In this document: positions 17,294 through 26,745 of the stretch, piece after piece | Layout: every line of letters starts with the position of its first letter | Numbering within the stretch: the first letter of the stretch is position 1 | Origin: an uncultured Candidatus Melainabacteria bacterium | GTDB taxonomy: Bacteria; Cyanobacteriota; Vampirovibrionia; Gastranaerophilales; Gastranaerophilaceae | Reading direction: 5' to 3' | Length of the DNA stretch: 64,000 nucleotides | Assembly (NCBI GenBank): GCA_934757275.1 | Contig: CAKVLN010000002.1 | Location: 248,001-312,000, forward strand | Position numbers and translations under genes: made by a program | Notes under the pieces: model-generated | The model's input: the letters and a program-made list of their open reading frames with translations, nothing else | Database searches by the model: none | What the model was told of the DNA's origin: nothing

Positions 17294-18388
17294 TTATATT
17301 AAGTTCAACGCAATACTTGGAACTTGGTTTGCAGTTGACAATAATGTTGCAGAAGATTGTTGCAAAATTTGGTATTTAATATAATTTGAAGATTCAGTCG
17401 CAACATCTGCGTCCTTAATTGATGAATTTGCAGATACTATATTCTCCTTTTGTACACTTATCGCATCAACAGCTGATTCAACTCTGTTCATGTATGCACC
17501 AATTAGAGTTGTTCTATCTGAAACGTTAGTAATTGCTTCATCAATAAATTGTAAAAATTCACGAGCAGTTGCGTCGTCTGTATAAACTGCATCACAAATT
17601 GCAGTAATACAACCTGGGTTAGCTTTACCTTTACCAACATTATTTTCATCATACAATCTATCTTTAATTGCTTGACCATATTGTTTTGTATCAGTATAGT
17701 CATAAGTTGTACCATTAGTTAATTCAACTTTTTGACCTGTAATTCTTGCATACAAAGCAGAAGTTGGGTAATTCACATCACCAGCAGGTGCGCCTTTACC
17801 TCTCATATACCAATCACTGCTTGATCTGCCGTTTAAATCCATAAACAATGCAGTACATTTTGCTGATTGGAAAATTGTATATTTTAAGTTAATAATGTTT
17901 TCTCTACCAGAATTGTTTGAAACTTGAATGTTTACACCAGCTTTTGTTGTAGCTGCAGTGCTTGTACCATCTAAAAGTTGAATACCATTAAAGTCAATAA
18001 CCTTACAAAGTCTGTTAATTTCTTCCATTCTTTGTAAAACTTCTGTTTTAATAGCGTTCATTGAAGAAGTACCGTAAGTACCGTTTGCTGCTTGTTCGGT
18101 CAAATCTCTAATACGTTGTAAATATTCTGCAACAATATCCAAAACACCTTCTGCAGTATCTAGCAAAGATAAGCCCATTGTTGCGTTTGATTCAGCTACA
18201 TCATAACCTGAAATTTGTGCTTCCATTAATGTTGATACAGAATAGCCTGCTGCATCATCAGCACCAGAGTTAATTTTGTAACCTGTTGATAATCTTTCCA
18301 TTGCCTTGTTCATGCCAGTTGTAGCATTAGACAAGTTTTTTTGCGCAGTTAATGACGCAAGGTTTGTGTTAATAGTGATTGAAGCCAT
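17294..18388 (-). CDS. fliC: flagellin 1
   Basis: A 364-residue flagellin. The N-terminal D0/D1 block starts MASITINTNLASLTAQKNL and contains ERLSTGYKINSGADDAAG; the C-terminal block ends LQQSSATLLSTANQVPSIALNLI. The variable centre (about 150-280) is longer than in flagellin 2. I reject the 67-codon upstream frame because AAGGAG lies 8 bp before the ATG at 18388 and family members start there. The upstream region has a TAAAGTTT on the coding strand (18560-18567) but no GCCGATA 11 bp later, so a sigma-28 promoter is not supported here. Exported by the FlhB pathway. Confidence 0.93.
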   Translation of the reverse strand: MASITINTNLASLTAQKNLSNATTGMNKAMERLSTGYKINSGADDAAGYSVSTLMEAQISGYDVAESNATMGLSLLDTAEGVLDIVAEYLQRIRDLTEQAANGTYGTSSMNAIKTEVLQRMEEINRLCKVIDFNGIQLLDGTSTAATTKAGVNIQVSNNSGRENIINLKYTIFQSAKCTALFMDLNGRSSSDWYMRGKGAPAGDVNYPTSALYARITGQKVELTNGTTYDYTDTKQYGQAIKDRLYDENNVGKGKANPGCITAICDAVYTDDATAREFLQFIDEAITNVSDRTTLIGAYMNRVESAVDAISVQKENIVSANSSIKDADVATESSNYIKYQILQQSSATLLSTANQVPSIALNLI

Positions 18389-18425
18389 AACTTGATCTCC
18401 TTTTCTTATGCTTTCTTCCTTGAAC

Positions 18426-18466
18426 ATCACAAAATAGAACACCAAAGCCACGGCGTCATTTGTGAT
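18426..18466 (-). promoter_or_regulatory. possible leader hairpin of flagellin 1 mRNA
   Basis: Outer arms ATCACAAA and TTTGTGAT pair over 8 bp, and inside them ACGCC can pair with GGUGU. The structure ends about 38 bases before the flagellin ATG, so it would lie in the 5' UTR if transcription starts upstream of 18466. Structural reading by eye only. Confidence 0.35.
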
Positions 18467-18605
18467 AGCCTTTGTTTGCGATAGATAGTAACTTCTTCGC
18501 ACTATCATAATAAAGGTTTTTAAGCAAGAATTAAATTCTAAATAAGTTAGATTTTTCTCAAACTTTAGTTGGAAGTTTTTCGGGTCCAAAACTCTAGAAT
18601 AATGC

Positions 18606-18634
18606 TTGACGCAAATTTTTGTTACTTGTACACT
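18606..18634 (+). promoter_or_regulatory. sigma-70-type promoter of the MFS-radical SAM unit
   Basis: TTGACG (18606-18611), 17 bp, TACACT (18629-18634), 29 bp before the MFS start codon, with GGGAGGAG between. Confidence 0.6.
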
Positions 18635-18662
18635 TATAAATAATAGTTTAGGGAGGAGTTAT

Positions 18663-20042
18663 ATGGAAGACAACGCTTTAAAACGCTTTTCAACTGCAAA
18701 ATTTTTGAGTTTTGCTCTTGGTTTTTTTGGATTGCAATTTGCGTGGCAAATGAGAATTATTTTATCAGGTCCAGTTACTGAAAATCTTGGTGCTTCACCA
18801 TTTTTATTCGGTTTAATCTGGCTTGCAGGCCCTTTTACTGGCATGGTTGTTCAGCCTGTAATCGGAGCTTTGAGTGACAAAACAACTTCTCCATTTGGAA
18901 GAAGAAGACCATATTTGTTAGGCGGAGCATTGCTTTCAGCTTTAGCACTTTGGGCTTTACCAAATTCTGAATTAATTACAAACTTTATTTCATCAACTTT
19001 ACATATTAAATTTCCAGCTCTTGCAGCTCTTTGTTTCGCTGCAGTTATGATTTGGATTCTAGATGCTTGCGTAAACATTGCACAAGGTCCTTATAGAGCA
19101 TTAATACCAGATGTTGTTCCACAAGAACAACACTCAATTGCAAACTCATATATAAGTTTAGCAATCGGTTTAGGTTCAGTATTCGCAGCTGGAACTGCAC
19201 CATTTTTAAAATGGGCATTCAATTACCAAATGTCAATTAACGCACAGTTCATTATGGCAGCTTTAGCGTTTTCATTAGGTATGGCTTGGACTTGCATAAC
19301 AATTAAAGAACGCAGATACCAACCTAAAGAAAATGAACAAAAAGAAAAATTCGACCTTGTAAAATCTTTGAAAGAATTTTTTGCTCTTTCACCAGAAGTT
19401 AGTAAAATCTGCGTTATGCAATTCTTCACTTGGATAGGTAACATGTGTATGATGATATACTTTACGCAATATGCAATCCACACAGTATATGGCGTGCCAG
19501 ACTTGTCTAACGTATCAGAAGTTGTAAAAGCTAGTTACGATTCCGCAGTGCTTGCTGGTACAAACTTTTCATCAGTTTGTTTTGCAATCTTCAACCTAGT
19601 TTGCTTTGTTGTTGCAATTCCAATCGGTGTTTTATCAGTAAAATTTGGCAACAAAAAAGTTCACATTATATCAATGTTGTCAATGGCACTTGCCTTTTTA
19701 GGAATGGCATTTATTAAAGATGTAAAAATCGTTGCAGTATTAATGGCGCTCTCTGGTATTGGTTGGGCAAGCATTTGTGCTTTACCTTTTGCAATGCTAT
19801 CTCAATACATAAAACCTGGCACAGAAGGTTCTGTGATGGGTATTTTTAACATTTTTATAGCTGGTCCGCAAGTCTTTGTATGTACTTTGGTTTCTTGGAT
19901 AATTAACAGATGCTCATTTAACGTTATTGGTGGAATTAACTACCACTGGGAATACACCTTCTTAATCGGTGCATTCTGCCTAATAACAGCATCAATTATT
20001 GCATCGAGAGTTAAGGATAAAATTCAAGAAAAGGTTGCATAA
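18663..20042 (+). CDS. MFS sugar transporter, SLC45/GPH-like (sucrose-type symporter group)
   Basis: A 459-residue, 12-helix major facilitator. The N-terminal half has GPFTGMVVQPVIGALSDK followed by TSPFGRRRPYLLGGAL, the typical loop 2-3 motif of the SLC45/GPH sucrose-type carriers, and a DACVNIAQGPYRALIPD motif in helix 4-5 that is also typical of that group. A sugar or glycoside is the likely substrate, imported with a cation. I chose the ATG at 18663, directly after GGGAGGAG, rather than upstream in-frame starts. The radical SAM gene begins at the base after its stop codon, so they form one operon. Confidence 0.82.
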   Translation: MEDNALKRFSTAKFLSFALGFFGLQFAWQMRIILSGPVTENLGASPFLFGLIWLAGPFTGMVVQPVIGALSDKTTSPFGRRRPYLLGGALLSALALWALPNSELITNFISSTLHIKFPALAALCFAAVMIWILDACVNIAQGPYRALIPDVVPQEQHSIANSYISLAIGLGSVFAAGTAPFLKWAFNYQMSINAQFIMAALAFSLGMAWTCITIKERRYQPKENEQKEKFDLVKSLKEFFALSPEVSKICVMQFFTWIGNMCMMIYFTQYAIHTVYGVPDLSNVSEVVKASYDSAVLAGTNFSSVCFAIFNLVCFVVAIPIGVLSVKFGNKKVHIISMLSMALAFLGMAFIKDVKIVAVLMALSGIGWASICALPFAMLSQYIKPGTEGSVMGIFNIFIAGPQVFVCTLVSWIINRCSFNVIGGINYHWEYTFLIGAFCLITASIIASRVKDKIQEKVA

Positions 20043-21455
20043 ATGGTTTTAGAAAATCAAAAGAAGGGGCGGGTTTTATTAATATATCCGCCTTCTCCTG
20101 TTATAAATAGGGAAGATAGATGTCAACAACCAACGAAAGAATTGTTGGTTATTCCGCCACTGCCACCAACAGATTTAATGTATCTAGCCGCAATAGCTGA
20201 GCAGTGTGGCTACGAGGCTATGATTAGAGATTATAGCCAAGGTGGGAATTTTGAGGTTGATTTGAAGGAATTTCAACCCGATTTTTTGGTTGCAAACATT
20301 GCAACTCCGACTTTTCAATCAGATATGATGGCAATAAAACTTGCAAAAGATATTAATCCATCAATCTGTACAATTGTTAAAGGTGCACCATTTTTAACCT
20401 ATAACACGAATACAATTTATGAAAACCCATTTATTGATTACGTGATAATAGGTGAGGCTGAATTTACTCTTAAAGAGATACTTGAAGGCGTTCCTAATAA
20501 CGAAATTTTAGGAATTTGTTACAGAGAAAATTTCCAACCTATAAAAAATGAAAAGAGACCATTTATCGAAAATCTAGATGAATTGCCATTTCCAGCTAGA
20601 CACTTAGTTGATAACAGTATTTACAGACGTCCTGATAATGGCAAAGTGCAAGCGGTTGTAAAGGTTGCTCGTGGTTGTCCGTTCCATTGTTTCTTCTGTC
20701 TAGCAACGCCAGTTTCTGGTGCAAAAGTAAGAAAACGTTCGCCAGAAAACATTGTCGCAGAATTAAAAGAATGTGTGGAAAAATACAATATTCGCAATTT
20801 CCTTTTCTGGTCGGATATTTTCAACCTAGACAGAGAATGGACATTAGAGCTTTGCAAAAAAATTATTGAAAGTGGTTTAAAAATCACATGGTCATCAAAC
20901 ACCAGAGCCGATACAATGGACGATGAGATGGCTAAAATGATGTACAAATCAGGTTGCAGACTAGTTAGTATAGGCGTTGAAAGCGGTTCTCAAAAAATGC
21001 TGGACAAAATTGGCAAAAAGATTACGCTTGATAACATCAGAAACACTGTAAAAATTTTGAAGAAGAATAAAATCAAGATTTACAACTATTTTGTTATTGG
21101 TTTGCCGTGGGAAACAGAAGAAACTGTCGAAGAAACCATAAAATTTGCAATTGAATTAGATAGTAATTTTATTAGTTTTTATACTGCAACTCCGCTCCCT
21201 GGAACAAAATATTTTGCATACGCTATGTTAAATAAACTTGTAGAAGGTAACTTAGATTTTAGAAGTGCTTATTATGAACCTGTCGTACGTTCAGAAAGTT
21301 TAAGCAAAGAAAGAATTTTTGAACTACATAAGCAGGCAGTAAAAAGATTTTATTTAAGACCAAAATTTATTTTTAAAACACTTCTTTCGCTTAGAAGTTT
21401 TACAGAGTTTAAGAATTATTTTATTGCTGGCATGAATTTGTTGATTAAGAAATAG
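20043..21455 (+). CDS. cobalamin-binding-domain radical SAM protein
   Basis: A 470-residue enzyme with an N-terminal B12-binding-type Rossmann domain (about 10-160: VLLIYPPSPV, PPTDLMYLAAIAEQCGYEA) and a radical SAM barrel with the cluster motif C212-x3-C216-x2-C219 in RGCPFHCFFCLA. Later strands include GVESGSQKMLDKIGKK and NYFVIGLPWETEE, typical of the B12-radical SAM class (BchE/HpnP type) that methylates or cyclises unactivated carbon. The substrate is unknown. The DxHxxG-type cobalamin ligand is not apparent, so B12 may be bound base-off or the domain may be degenerate. Co-transcribed with the MFS carrier. Confidence 0.85.
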   Translation: MVLENQKKGRVLLIYPPSPVINREDRCQQPTKELLVIPPLPPTDLMYLAAIAEQCGYEAMIRDYSQGGNFEVDLKEFQPDFLVANIATPTFQSDMMAIKLAKDINPSICTIVKGAPFLTYNTNTIYENPFIDYVIIGEAEFTLKEILEGVPNNEILGICYRENFQPIKNEKRPFIENLDELPFPARHLVDNSIYRRPDNGKVQAVVKVARGCPFHCFFCLATPVSGAKVRKRSPENIVAELKECVEKYNIRNFLFWSDIFNLDREWTLELCKKIIESGLKITWSSNTRADTMDDEMAKMMYKSGCRLVSIGVESGSQKMLDKIGKKITLDNIRNTVKILKKNKIKIYNYFVIGLPWETEETVEETIKFAIELDSNFISFYTATPLPGTKYFAYAMLNKLVEGNLDFRSAYYEPVVRSESLSKERIFELHKQAVKRFYLRPKFIFKTLLSLRSFTEFKNYFIAGMNLLIKK

Positions 21456-21481
21456 TTTTTATTCGTAACAATTAAGTAATT

Positions 21482-21508
21482 CAAAAGGCGAGCGTAGCTC
21501 GCCTTTTG
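21482..21508. terminator. bidirectional terminator between the radical SAM and GH13 genes
   Basis: CAAAAGGCGAGC pairs perfectly with GCTCGCCTTTTG around a GTA loop; A4 and T4 runs on the arms suit both converging genes. Confidence 0.85.
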
Positions 21509-21535
21509 GAGTTACTAAATATTTATATCAAAATC

Positions 21536-23812
21536 TTAATTTACTTTTTTCAAAATAACAACACTATTTGGTGCAACAGAAAGATTTTGGTTAATATTAG
21601 TTATCGAATTTCTACCTTTATTAGAATAGCCAGAACCGCCATAAGCCTTCGCATCACTGTTAAACACTTCTTGCCAATTACTATTTTGAGGGAATCCATA
21701 GTATTGATAATTCTTATAGTGGAAACCTTGACCAAAGTTTTTAATTACAAGAGCCTCATCTTTACCAAGTTTCAAATGGTGAATATGTACGTTATGGTTA
21801 TTGTCTTTATATGTACCTACAATATCACCAGCTTTTAGAGCCGGCATTGTTTGCATCAATTTTGCCAAATCTTTGCTAAAGGTTTCTATTTGAGTTGAAA
21901 CATCTTTGAACATGCCTTCTGGTTTTACCCTACCTAAAATAGAATCAGGGCGGGCAATAGATTCTAATGTGTCATACCCTTTTTCAGCAATTATACGTTC
22001 CGCAAAATCTGGGTCTTTGGCTCTTTGTTGTTTTTCACCTGAAAATTCTCTAAAGAATTTGAAGTTTGACAAATCAGCCTCATCATCACCTTGAAAATAC
22101 ATTTTTGGTCCAGGAATTGTCATTACAGTACCTAGAGCTAATTTTTGTTTCGCAATTGCAGTCATAAACGCATTTTTCAAGTCATCTTTTGTGATAAAAT
22201 CATTTATTCCCAGATTTCTTTCAATAAGCGCAAGTTTTGTATCATCTATTGTTGCAAAATCTTTTGACACTACCAACTCTGCTAGTTTTTGTCCTGCTCT
22301 AGCAGCAGCTTGACCTTTTTGAGCATCTGTATTACCTTTTGATTTCACAAACAAATCTAATTGACGCACCATTACCTTTGGAATAAGTCTTGTACCATCT
22401 TCATTACCAATTTCATCATGGCTCATAACGTATTTAACTCTGTGTTGCGAAGCCTTTAATCTATTATCCAAATCTTCTAAAAGGTTTGCACCAGGAGCTA
22501 ATACTGCATTCTTGATTGTATGCATTAAACGGAAGTCCCATTCACTATCAAATCCAATATTTACAGGAGTTGAACGCCAACCTTTATTTGCAATAAAATC
22601 AACTTGCGTATCAATAAAATCTAGTTCTTCGTTATGTGAAATAGGAGCATCTACATATCTTGTTACAGATTCTTTATTTTCACGACCATCTTCTGCAATA
22701 ATAAATACGTTTGGATTATGTTCGTTCACTTCTGTAACAATCTGTTTAAGCAAATAATCAGAACCACATAGCTTTGTCATATCAAGACGCAAGCCATCTA
22801 CTTTAAATTCATTTGCCCACCAAAGAGCTGCATTTGCCATCCAATCTCTTACATACTTGTTATTTTGACCTTCATAGTTAAATTCACCGCCAAATTGTCC
22901 AGAGCCTTTTTCGTAAGGACCTGTTTGAGCCAAATAATCACCATCTGGTCCCATGTGGTTTGGAACCATATCCATAATAACATTTAGCCCTTTTCCATGC
23001 GCATAATCTACCAAACTCTTTAATTGTTCTGCACCGCCAAGTTTTTCATTTACAGCAAATTTGTCAACGCCATCATATCCCCACTGTTTAGAAAACGTAT
23101 TTTCTACTGGCAAAAGTTCAACTGCAGTTGCAACGCCACGTTTTGCGATAACATCAATTCTTTTCTTCGCAGTTTCAAAATCACCTTCCTTAGAAAGTGT
23201 TGGAATATTTATTTCATCAATTACCAAACCTTCTAAGCCTCTTTGCAACTCATCAGGTTTTCTTAAAATTCGTCTAGAATCTTTGCCTTCTAGCCAATCT
23301 GTATTTTGCCATTTGTAATTATCAGAGTCATAAATTGTACTCCAACCATTAATATTTTCTTGTTTTTTTGAATAAGGATCTTTAACAAGATTAATATTAT
23401 TGTTTTTATCAACAACAATATATCGATATGGCATTCCAGGTTTTGCATCTACATTATTCTTTTCGTAAACACCCTCACCTTTATTTTCCATTGGATAAAC
23501 CGCAGATTTTTCGTCATCTGGCAAAACATTTTTCACTGCAAATGCAGTACCAGCAGTTGCCAAAATTTGAACAACTCTATCTCTAATAGAGCCAAAACCT
23601 TCACTTATACTTTTGCCAACCTCAACAAAAACGGCTTTTGCATCAGGGAAAGAAAATAATTTAAAGTTGGTTTTACCAGTTTCTTTAAAATAATTTGCGC
23701 CCCAACTGATATGTTCTGACCAATTTCTTTGAAATGTCGGATTGCTATTTTTGTTTTTTAAGTTCTGTTTTTTTTGAACTCCTGTAAATGAATTAATGTT
23801 GTCGACTCTCAT
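21536..23812 (-). CDS. GH13 alpha-amylase-family enzyme with N-terminal F-T-G tag (TreZ/GlgB-like)
   Basis: A 758-residue glycoside hydrolase family 13 protein. The catalytic triad is intact: Asp344 in DGLRLDMT, Glu374 in IIAEDG and Asp466 in MSHDEIGN, with conserved region I at DMVPNHMG. The GWGYDGV-like QWGYDGVDKFAV segment and the domain before the barrel resemble malto-oligosyltrehalose trehalohydrolase or branching enzymes, so the substrate is an alpha-glucan. There is no Sec signal; instead the N-terminus is MRVDNINSFTGVQKK followed by PTFQRN, the local tag signature. A roughly 70-residue insertion (about 65-130) and a long stretch between residues 480 and 560 are unusual. AGGAG lies 7 bp before the ATG. 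Confidence 0.85.
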   Translation of the reverse strand: MRVDNINSFTGVQKKQNLKNKNSNPTFQRNWSEHISWGANYFKETGKTNFKLFSFPDAKAVFVEVGKSISEGFGSIRDRVVQILATAGTAFAVKNVLPDDEKSAVYPMENKGEGVYEKNNVDAKPGMPYRYIVVDKNNNINLVKDPYSKKQENINGWSTIYDSDNYKWQNTDWLEGKDSRRILRKPDELQRGLEGLVIDEINIPTLSKEGDFETAKKRIDVIAKRGVATAVELLPVENTFSKQWGYDGVDKFAVNEKLGGAEQLKSLVDYAHGKGLNVIMDMVPNHMGPDGDYLAQTGPYEKGSGQFGGEFNYEGQNNKYVRDWMANAALWWANEFKVDGLRLDMTKLCGSDYLLKQIVTEVNEHNPNVFIIAEDGRENKESVTRYVDAPISHNEELDFIDTQVDFIANKGWRSTPVNIGFDSEWDFRLMHTIKNAVLAPGANLLEDLDNRLKASQHRVKYVMSHDEIGNEDGTRLIPKVMVRQLDLFVKSKGNTDAQKGQAAARAGQKLAELVVSKDFATIDDTKLALIERNLGINDFITKDDLKNAFMTAIAKQKLALGTVMTIPGPKMYFQGDDEADLSNFKFFREFSGEKQQRAKDPDFAERIIAEKGYDTLESIARPDSILGRVKPEGMFKDVSTQIETFSKDLAKLMQTMPALKAGDIVGTYKDNNHNVHIHHLKLGKDEALVIKNFGQGFHYKNYQYYGFPQNSNWQEVFNSDAKAYGGSGYSNKGRNSITNINQNLSVAPNSVVILKKVN

Positions 23813-23844
23813 TTTTATCTCCTAATACACACTTTCTTTTTTTT

Positions 23845-23863
23845 GTTGGGCTGAAAGCCCAAC
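23845..23863. repeat. GTTGGGC hairpin, copy 1
   Basis: GTTGGGCT pairs with AGCCCAAC around GAA. The T-run is on the wrong side for a leftward terminator. A related hairpin is at 57748 and a half-copy at about 40985. Confidence 0.5.
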
Positions 23864-23908
23864 CTACCTTGGTTACATGATTAATAAAACCCGTAAAAAA
23901 ATTTTTTG

Positions 23909-24808
23909 CTATTCTTTGTCTGATTTATAACCAAAATTCTTTAAAATTTTATCTTTCTTTCTCCAATCTTTTTCAACTTTTACTTCCAAGCCCAGAAAAA
24001 CTTTTTTCTCTACAATATTTTCAAGCTCAATACGAGCATCAGTACCAATTTTTTTAAGAAGATTTCCGCCTTTACCTATCAAAATACCTTTTTGGCTCTT
24101 TTGTTCGCAATAGATTGTTGCATAAATTCTATCAATATCTTCTTTTTCCTCGTATTTTTCTACCTTAATAGCGACAGAATGAGGAATTTCATCTTGCGTA
24201 TTTAAAAGCACCTTCTCTCTTATTATTTCTTCTGCAACAGAACGCATATTTTCTTCTGTTACAACGTCTTCTGGGTACAAATAATCGCCTTCTGGAAGTT
24301 TTTTGAAGATGTTTGAAAGAAGTGTATCTTTGTTTCTACCAGTTTTTGCAGAAATTCTAACAACTGGAACATTTTCTTCAAATAAAGTCTTGTAAGAAAT
24401 CAAATTCTCTTCAACTTTTTCTGTTTTCTTAATCTTATCAACTTTGTTCATAACAAGCACCACTGGAATTTTACTTTGTTTTAAAATATTTTCCACTATC
24501 CACTTGTCACCCTTACCTGCTGGTTCTGAACCGTCAACTAGAAACAGTACCAAATCTGCATCAGGAACTGCAACCTTAGCCTCATCTAGCAAAAACTCGC
24601 CGAGCTTATTCAACGGTCTATGCACCCCAGGAGTATCTACAAAGATAATTTGTCCTCTATCTTCGGTCAAAATACCTTTGATACGTTTTCTTGTTGTTTG
24701 CGCCTTATCTGTTGTTATAACAATCTTTTGACCTAGAATTTGGTTCAAAAGAGTTGATTTACCAACATTTGGACGACCTAAAATTGCTACAAATCCACAC
24801 TTCTTCAT
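23909..24808 (-). CDS. era: GTPase Era
   Basis: Era binds 16S rRNA near its 3' end and acts in 30S maturation. G1 GRPNVGKS (11-18), the switch I segment QTTRKRIKGI, G3 DTPG and G4 NKVDK are all present, followed by a C-terminal KH domain with the GKGG loop (GILIGKGGNLLKKIG). Length 299 is normal. The ribosome site before the ATG is not evident. It appears monocistronic, divergent from the 595-residue gene. Confidence 0.96.
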   Translation of the reverse strand: MKKCGFVAILGRPNVGKSTLLNQILGQKIVITTDKAQTTRKRIKGILTEDRGQIIFVDTPGVHRPLNKLGEFLLDEAKVAVPDADLVLFLVDGSEPAGKGDKWIVENILKQSKIPVVLVMNKVDKIKKTEKVEENLISYKTLFEENVPVVRISAKTGRNKDTLLSNIFKKLPEGDYLYPEDVVTEENMRSVAEEIIREKVLLNTQDEIPHSVAIKVEKYEEKEDIDRIYATIYCEQKSQKGILIGKGGNLLKKIGTDARIELENIVEKKVFLGLEVKVEKDWRKKDKILKNFGYKSDKE

Positions 24809-24931
24809 ATATTCAGTATATCAAAAACAAATTAACAAATTGTAATTGTAAATGTTTGTTAAGCAAAAAGTCAAAAATTAAACGCATAAAAGCTTTATAT
24901 ATATACGGGATATTAAATTAGGGATACTATT

Positions 24932-26719
24932 ATGGGATTCGGAATTGCAAACAATTGGAATACGCCTTATTTAGGTAATTGGAACATGCCAGCATTTGGG
25001 GGATTAAATAACTCCTTTGATTTTTCTAATAACATTTGGACAACACCAACTAGTTCAACAAGCACAACTGCTACAGACAATGAAACTTACGAGCAGTACA
25101 AAAAGCGCATGGAACAAGAAGCAAAAAATGCGACAACTTCTACAGAGAATACCGAATTAAACACAATAAAAGAAGACAAGCTTAAAGATTTAAAAATAGA
25201 AAACACAAAAAAAGCTCTTCAGAAAACTAAAACTCAAGTTGAAAATGGCAAAAAAGCTGATGGCTCTTCTTCCACTAGAACTCCTTATAAAAAATTAAGT
25301 TTTTGGGGTAAAGTTGGACGTTGGGTTTCTAATGCTGGCACGGCAATAAAAAATGTTGCTAAGCAATTTGTAGGCTTTGAAAAAGATGGTTCATGGAACT
25401 GGAAAAAATGTCTTAAAAATGTCGGAATAACTGCACTCGCAGTTGGAGCATGCTTTATTCCAGTTGTTGGTCCTGTAATTGGTTACGGACTTGCAGCTGG
25501 GGGTGTTGCAATGGGTGGAATTGGAATGGCTAAAGGCATTTCTGAATTGAATAACGCAAGCGAGAACGACGACGAAGCGATTGATAACGCTCAACAAAAA
25601 ATTATGATAGGCGCATTTGTCGGTATAACTTCTGCTTGCGGTTTAAGAGGTATTGGAAAAGGTGTTTCAGCCTCTAACGCCTCAACTGCAACCGCTAGAA
25701 ACGGTTTAATCGGAAAAGCCGTTGAAAAGACTTCTCAATTTGGTCGTGATATTACAATAAACGCTTGGCGTGCAACAAAAGAAAGCATGTTAGCTGATAA
25801 AGCCCTAATTGCAGCTCAATCAGGCGGAAAAGTGAGCAGTTTCTTTAAGGCATGGGGTAACAAAATGGGCAGTGCTGCTAAAAATACCGAGAACATTGAA
25901 GAAATTTATAACTCAAAATACGACAACTTAAAAACAAGTTTAGAAAGAAAAATGAATGAAATTAATTCTAAGCTTTTGAGTGAAAAGAATGCGTCAAAAC
26001 GTGCTTTACTACAGGAAGAAAAAAGCATGCTTGAAATCAACTTGAAGGAAGTAAATTCTTTAGGAAACACTATTAAAACAAAAGCTGATTACGACAAGTT
26101 GTTAAAAGACAACGCTGGCACATTTAATAAAGAATACGCAGGAATATTAGAAAACAATCTCAATGGCACAAGCATAGCTACAAAACGTTTGGCACGCTTT
26201 AACAAAAGTGTTGCAAAATTCCAAAAGAGTTATTCTAAAAAGCTTGCAGAACTTGTTAAGACAAAAAACAAAGAAATGTATCTAAAAGCAAGCAAGCCAG
26301 AAAGGTTTACGAGCGAGTTGAACGAGTTTGTTCCAACTAGAAATGCTGGTAAACTTATCTGGAAACCTTCTAGCTGGGGACAAAATGAGTATCAAAGAGC
26401 AATCGGTTTGCAAACAAATACTAAGTTTGGCTCTATTGCAAAAACCGCACTTACACACCCAGCAACAACTGCGCCAAAGGCGTTTGCAGTATTCGACCCA
26501 ATCTATTCTACGCCATTTGGTTTTGGTGAAGATATATCAAGCGAGCAATACGAAGCTACCTTGCAAAGCTTAGATTCACAAATCAAGAATTATGACGAAT
26601 TAGAAAAGAAAATCAAAGATTGTAAGAGCGTTGACGAGCTTAATGCACTAGCTAAAGCAATTGAACAACCTTCTGTAAGTGATACTGCTGGAGTTGAAGA
26701 GAAAAAAGAAGTCGCATAA
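24932..26719 (+). CDS. large hypothetical protein with central hydrophobic Gly-rich segment and coiled coil
   Basis: A 595-residue protein of no recognised family. The N-terminus is Asn/Trp-rich (MGFGIANNWNTPYLGNW, then MPAFGG, a loose match to the local aromatic-Gly box), followed by a Thr/Ser-rich linker (35-75), a charged helix, a Gly-rich hydrophobic stretch (about 168-200, ACFIPVVGPVIGYG) and a long predicted coiled coil (about 310-420). The C-terminal part carries an F-x-P-I-Y-S segment and acidic helices. No Sec signal. The hydrophobic Gly-rich core preceded by helices recalls translocators and tape-measure-like proteins, but that is only a resemblance. A TTTATATATATA box lies 27-38 bp upstream of the ATG. 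Confidence 0.6.
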   Translation: MGFGIANNWNTPYLGNWNMPAFGGLNNSFDFSNNIWTTPTSSTSTTATDNETYEQYKKRMEQEAKNATTSTENTELNTIKEDKLKDLKIENTKKALQKTKTQVENGKKADGSSSTRTPYKKLSFWGKVGRWVSNAGTAIKNVAKQFVGFEKDGSWNWKKCLKNVGITALAVGACFIPVVGPVIGYGLAAGGVAMGGIGMAKGISELNNASENDDEAIDNAQQKIMIGAFVGITSACGLRGIGKGVSASNASTATARNGLIGKAVEKTSQFGRDITINAWRATKESMLADKALIAAQSGGKVSSFFKAWGNKMGSAAKNTENIEEIYNSKYDNLKTSLERKMNEINSKLLSEKNASKRALLQEEKSMLEINLKEVNSLGNTIKTKADYDKLLKDNAGTFNKEYAGILENNLNGTSIATKRLARFNKSVAKFQKSYSKKLAELVKTKNKEMYLKASKPERFTSELNEFVPTRNAGKLIWKPSSWGQNEYQRAIGLQTNTKFGSIAKTALTHPATTAPKAFAVFDPIYSTPFGFGEDISSEQYEATLQSLDSQIKNYDELEKKIKDCKSVDELNALAKAIEQPSVSDTAGVEEKKEVA

Positions 26720-26745
26720 AGTTTGACGACAAACTCTAGTCTGAG

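Noticed and set aside
18389..18589. In-frame N-terminal extension of flagellin 1
   Set aside because: A ribosome site stands 8 bp before the ATG at 18388 and flagellins begin at MASITINTN; the extension has no such site.
20043..21455. Radical SAM gene as maturase of the Cys-repeat peptide
   Set aside because: It is 15 kb away and of the B12-binding class with no SPASM-type C-terminal cysteines visible; no link is supported.
21506..21838. Rightward ORF opposite the end of the GH13 gene
   Set aside because: It is antisense to a well-supported gene and has no ribosome site or plausible composition.
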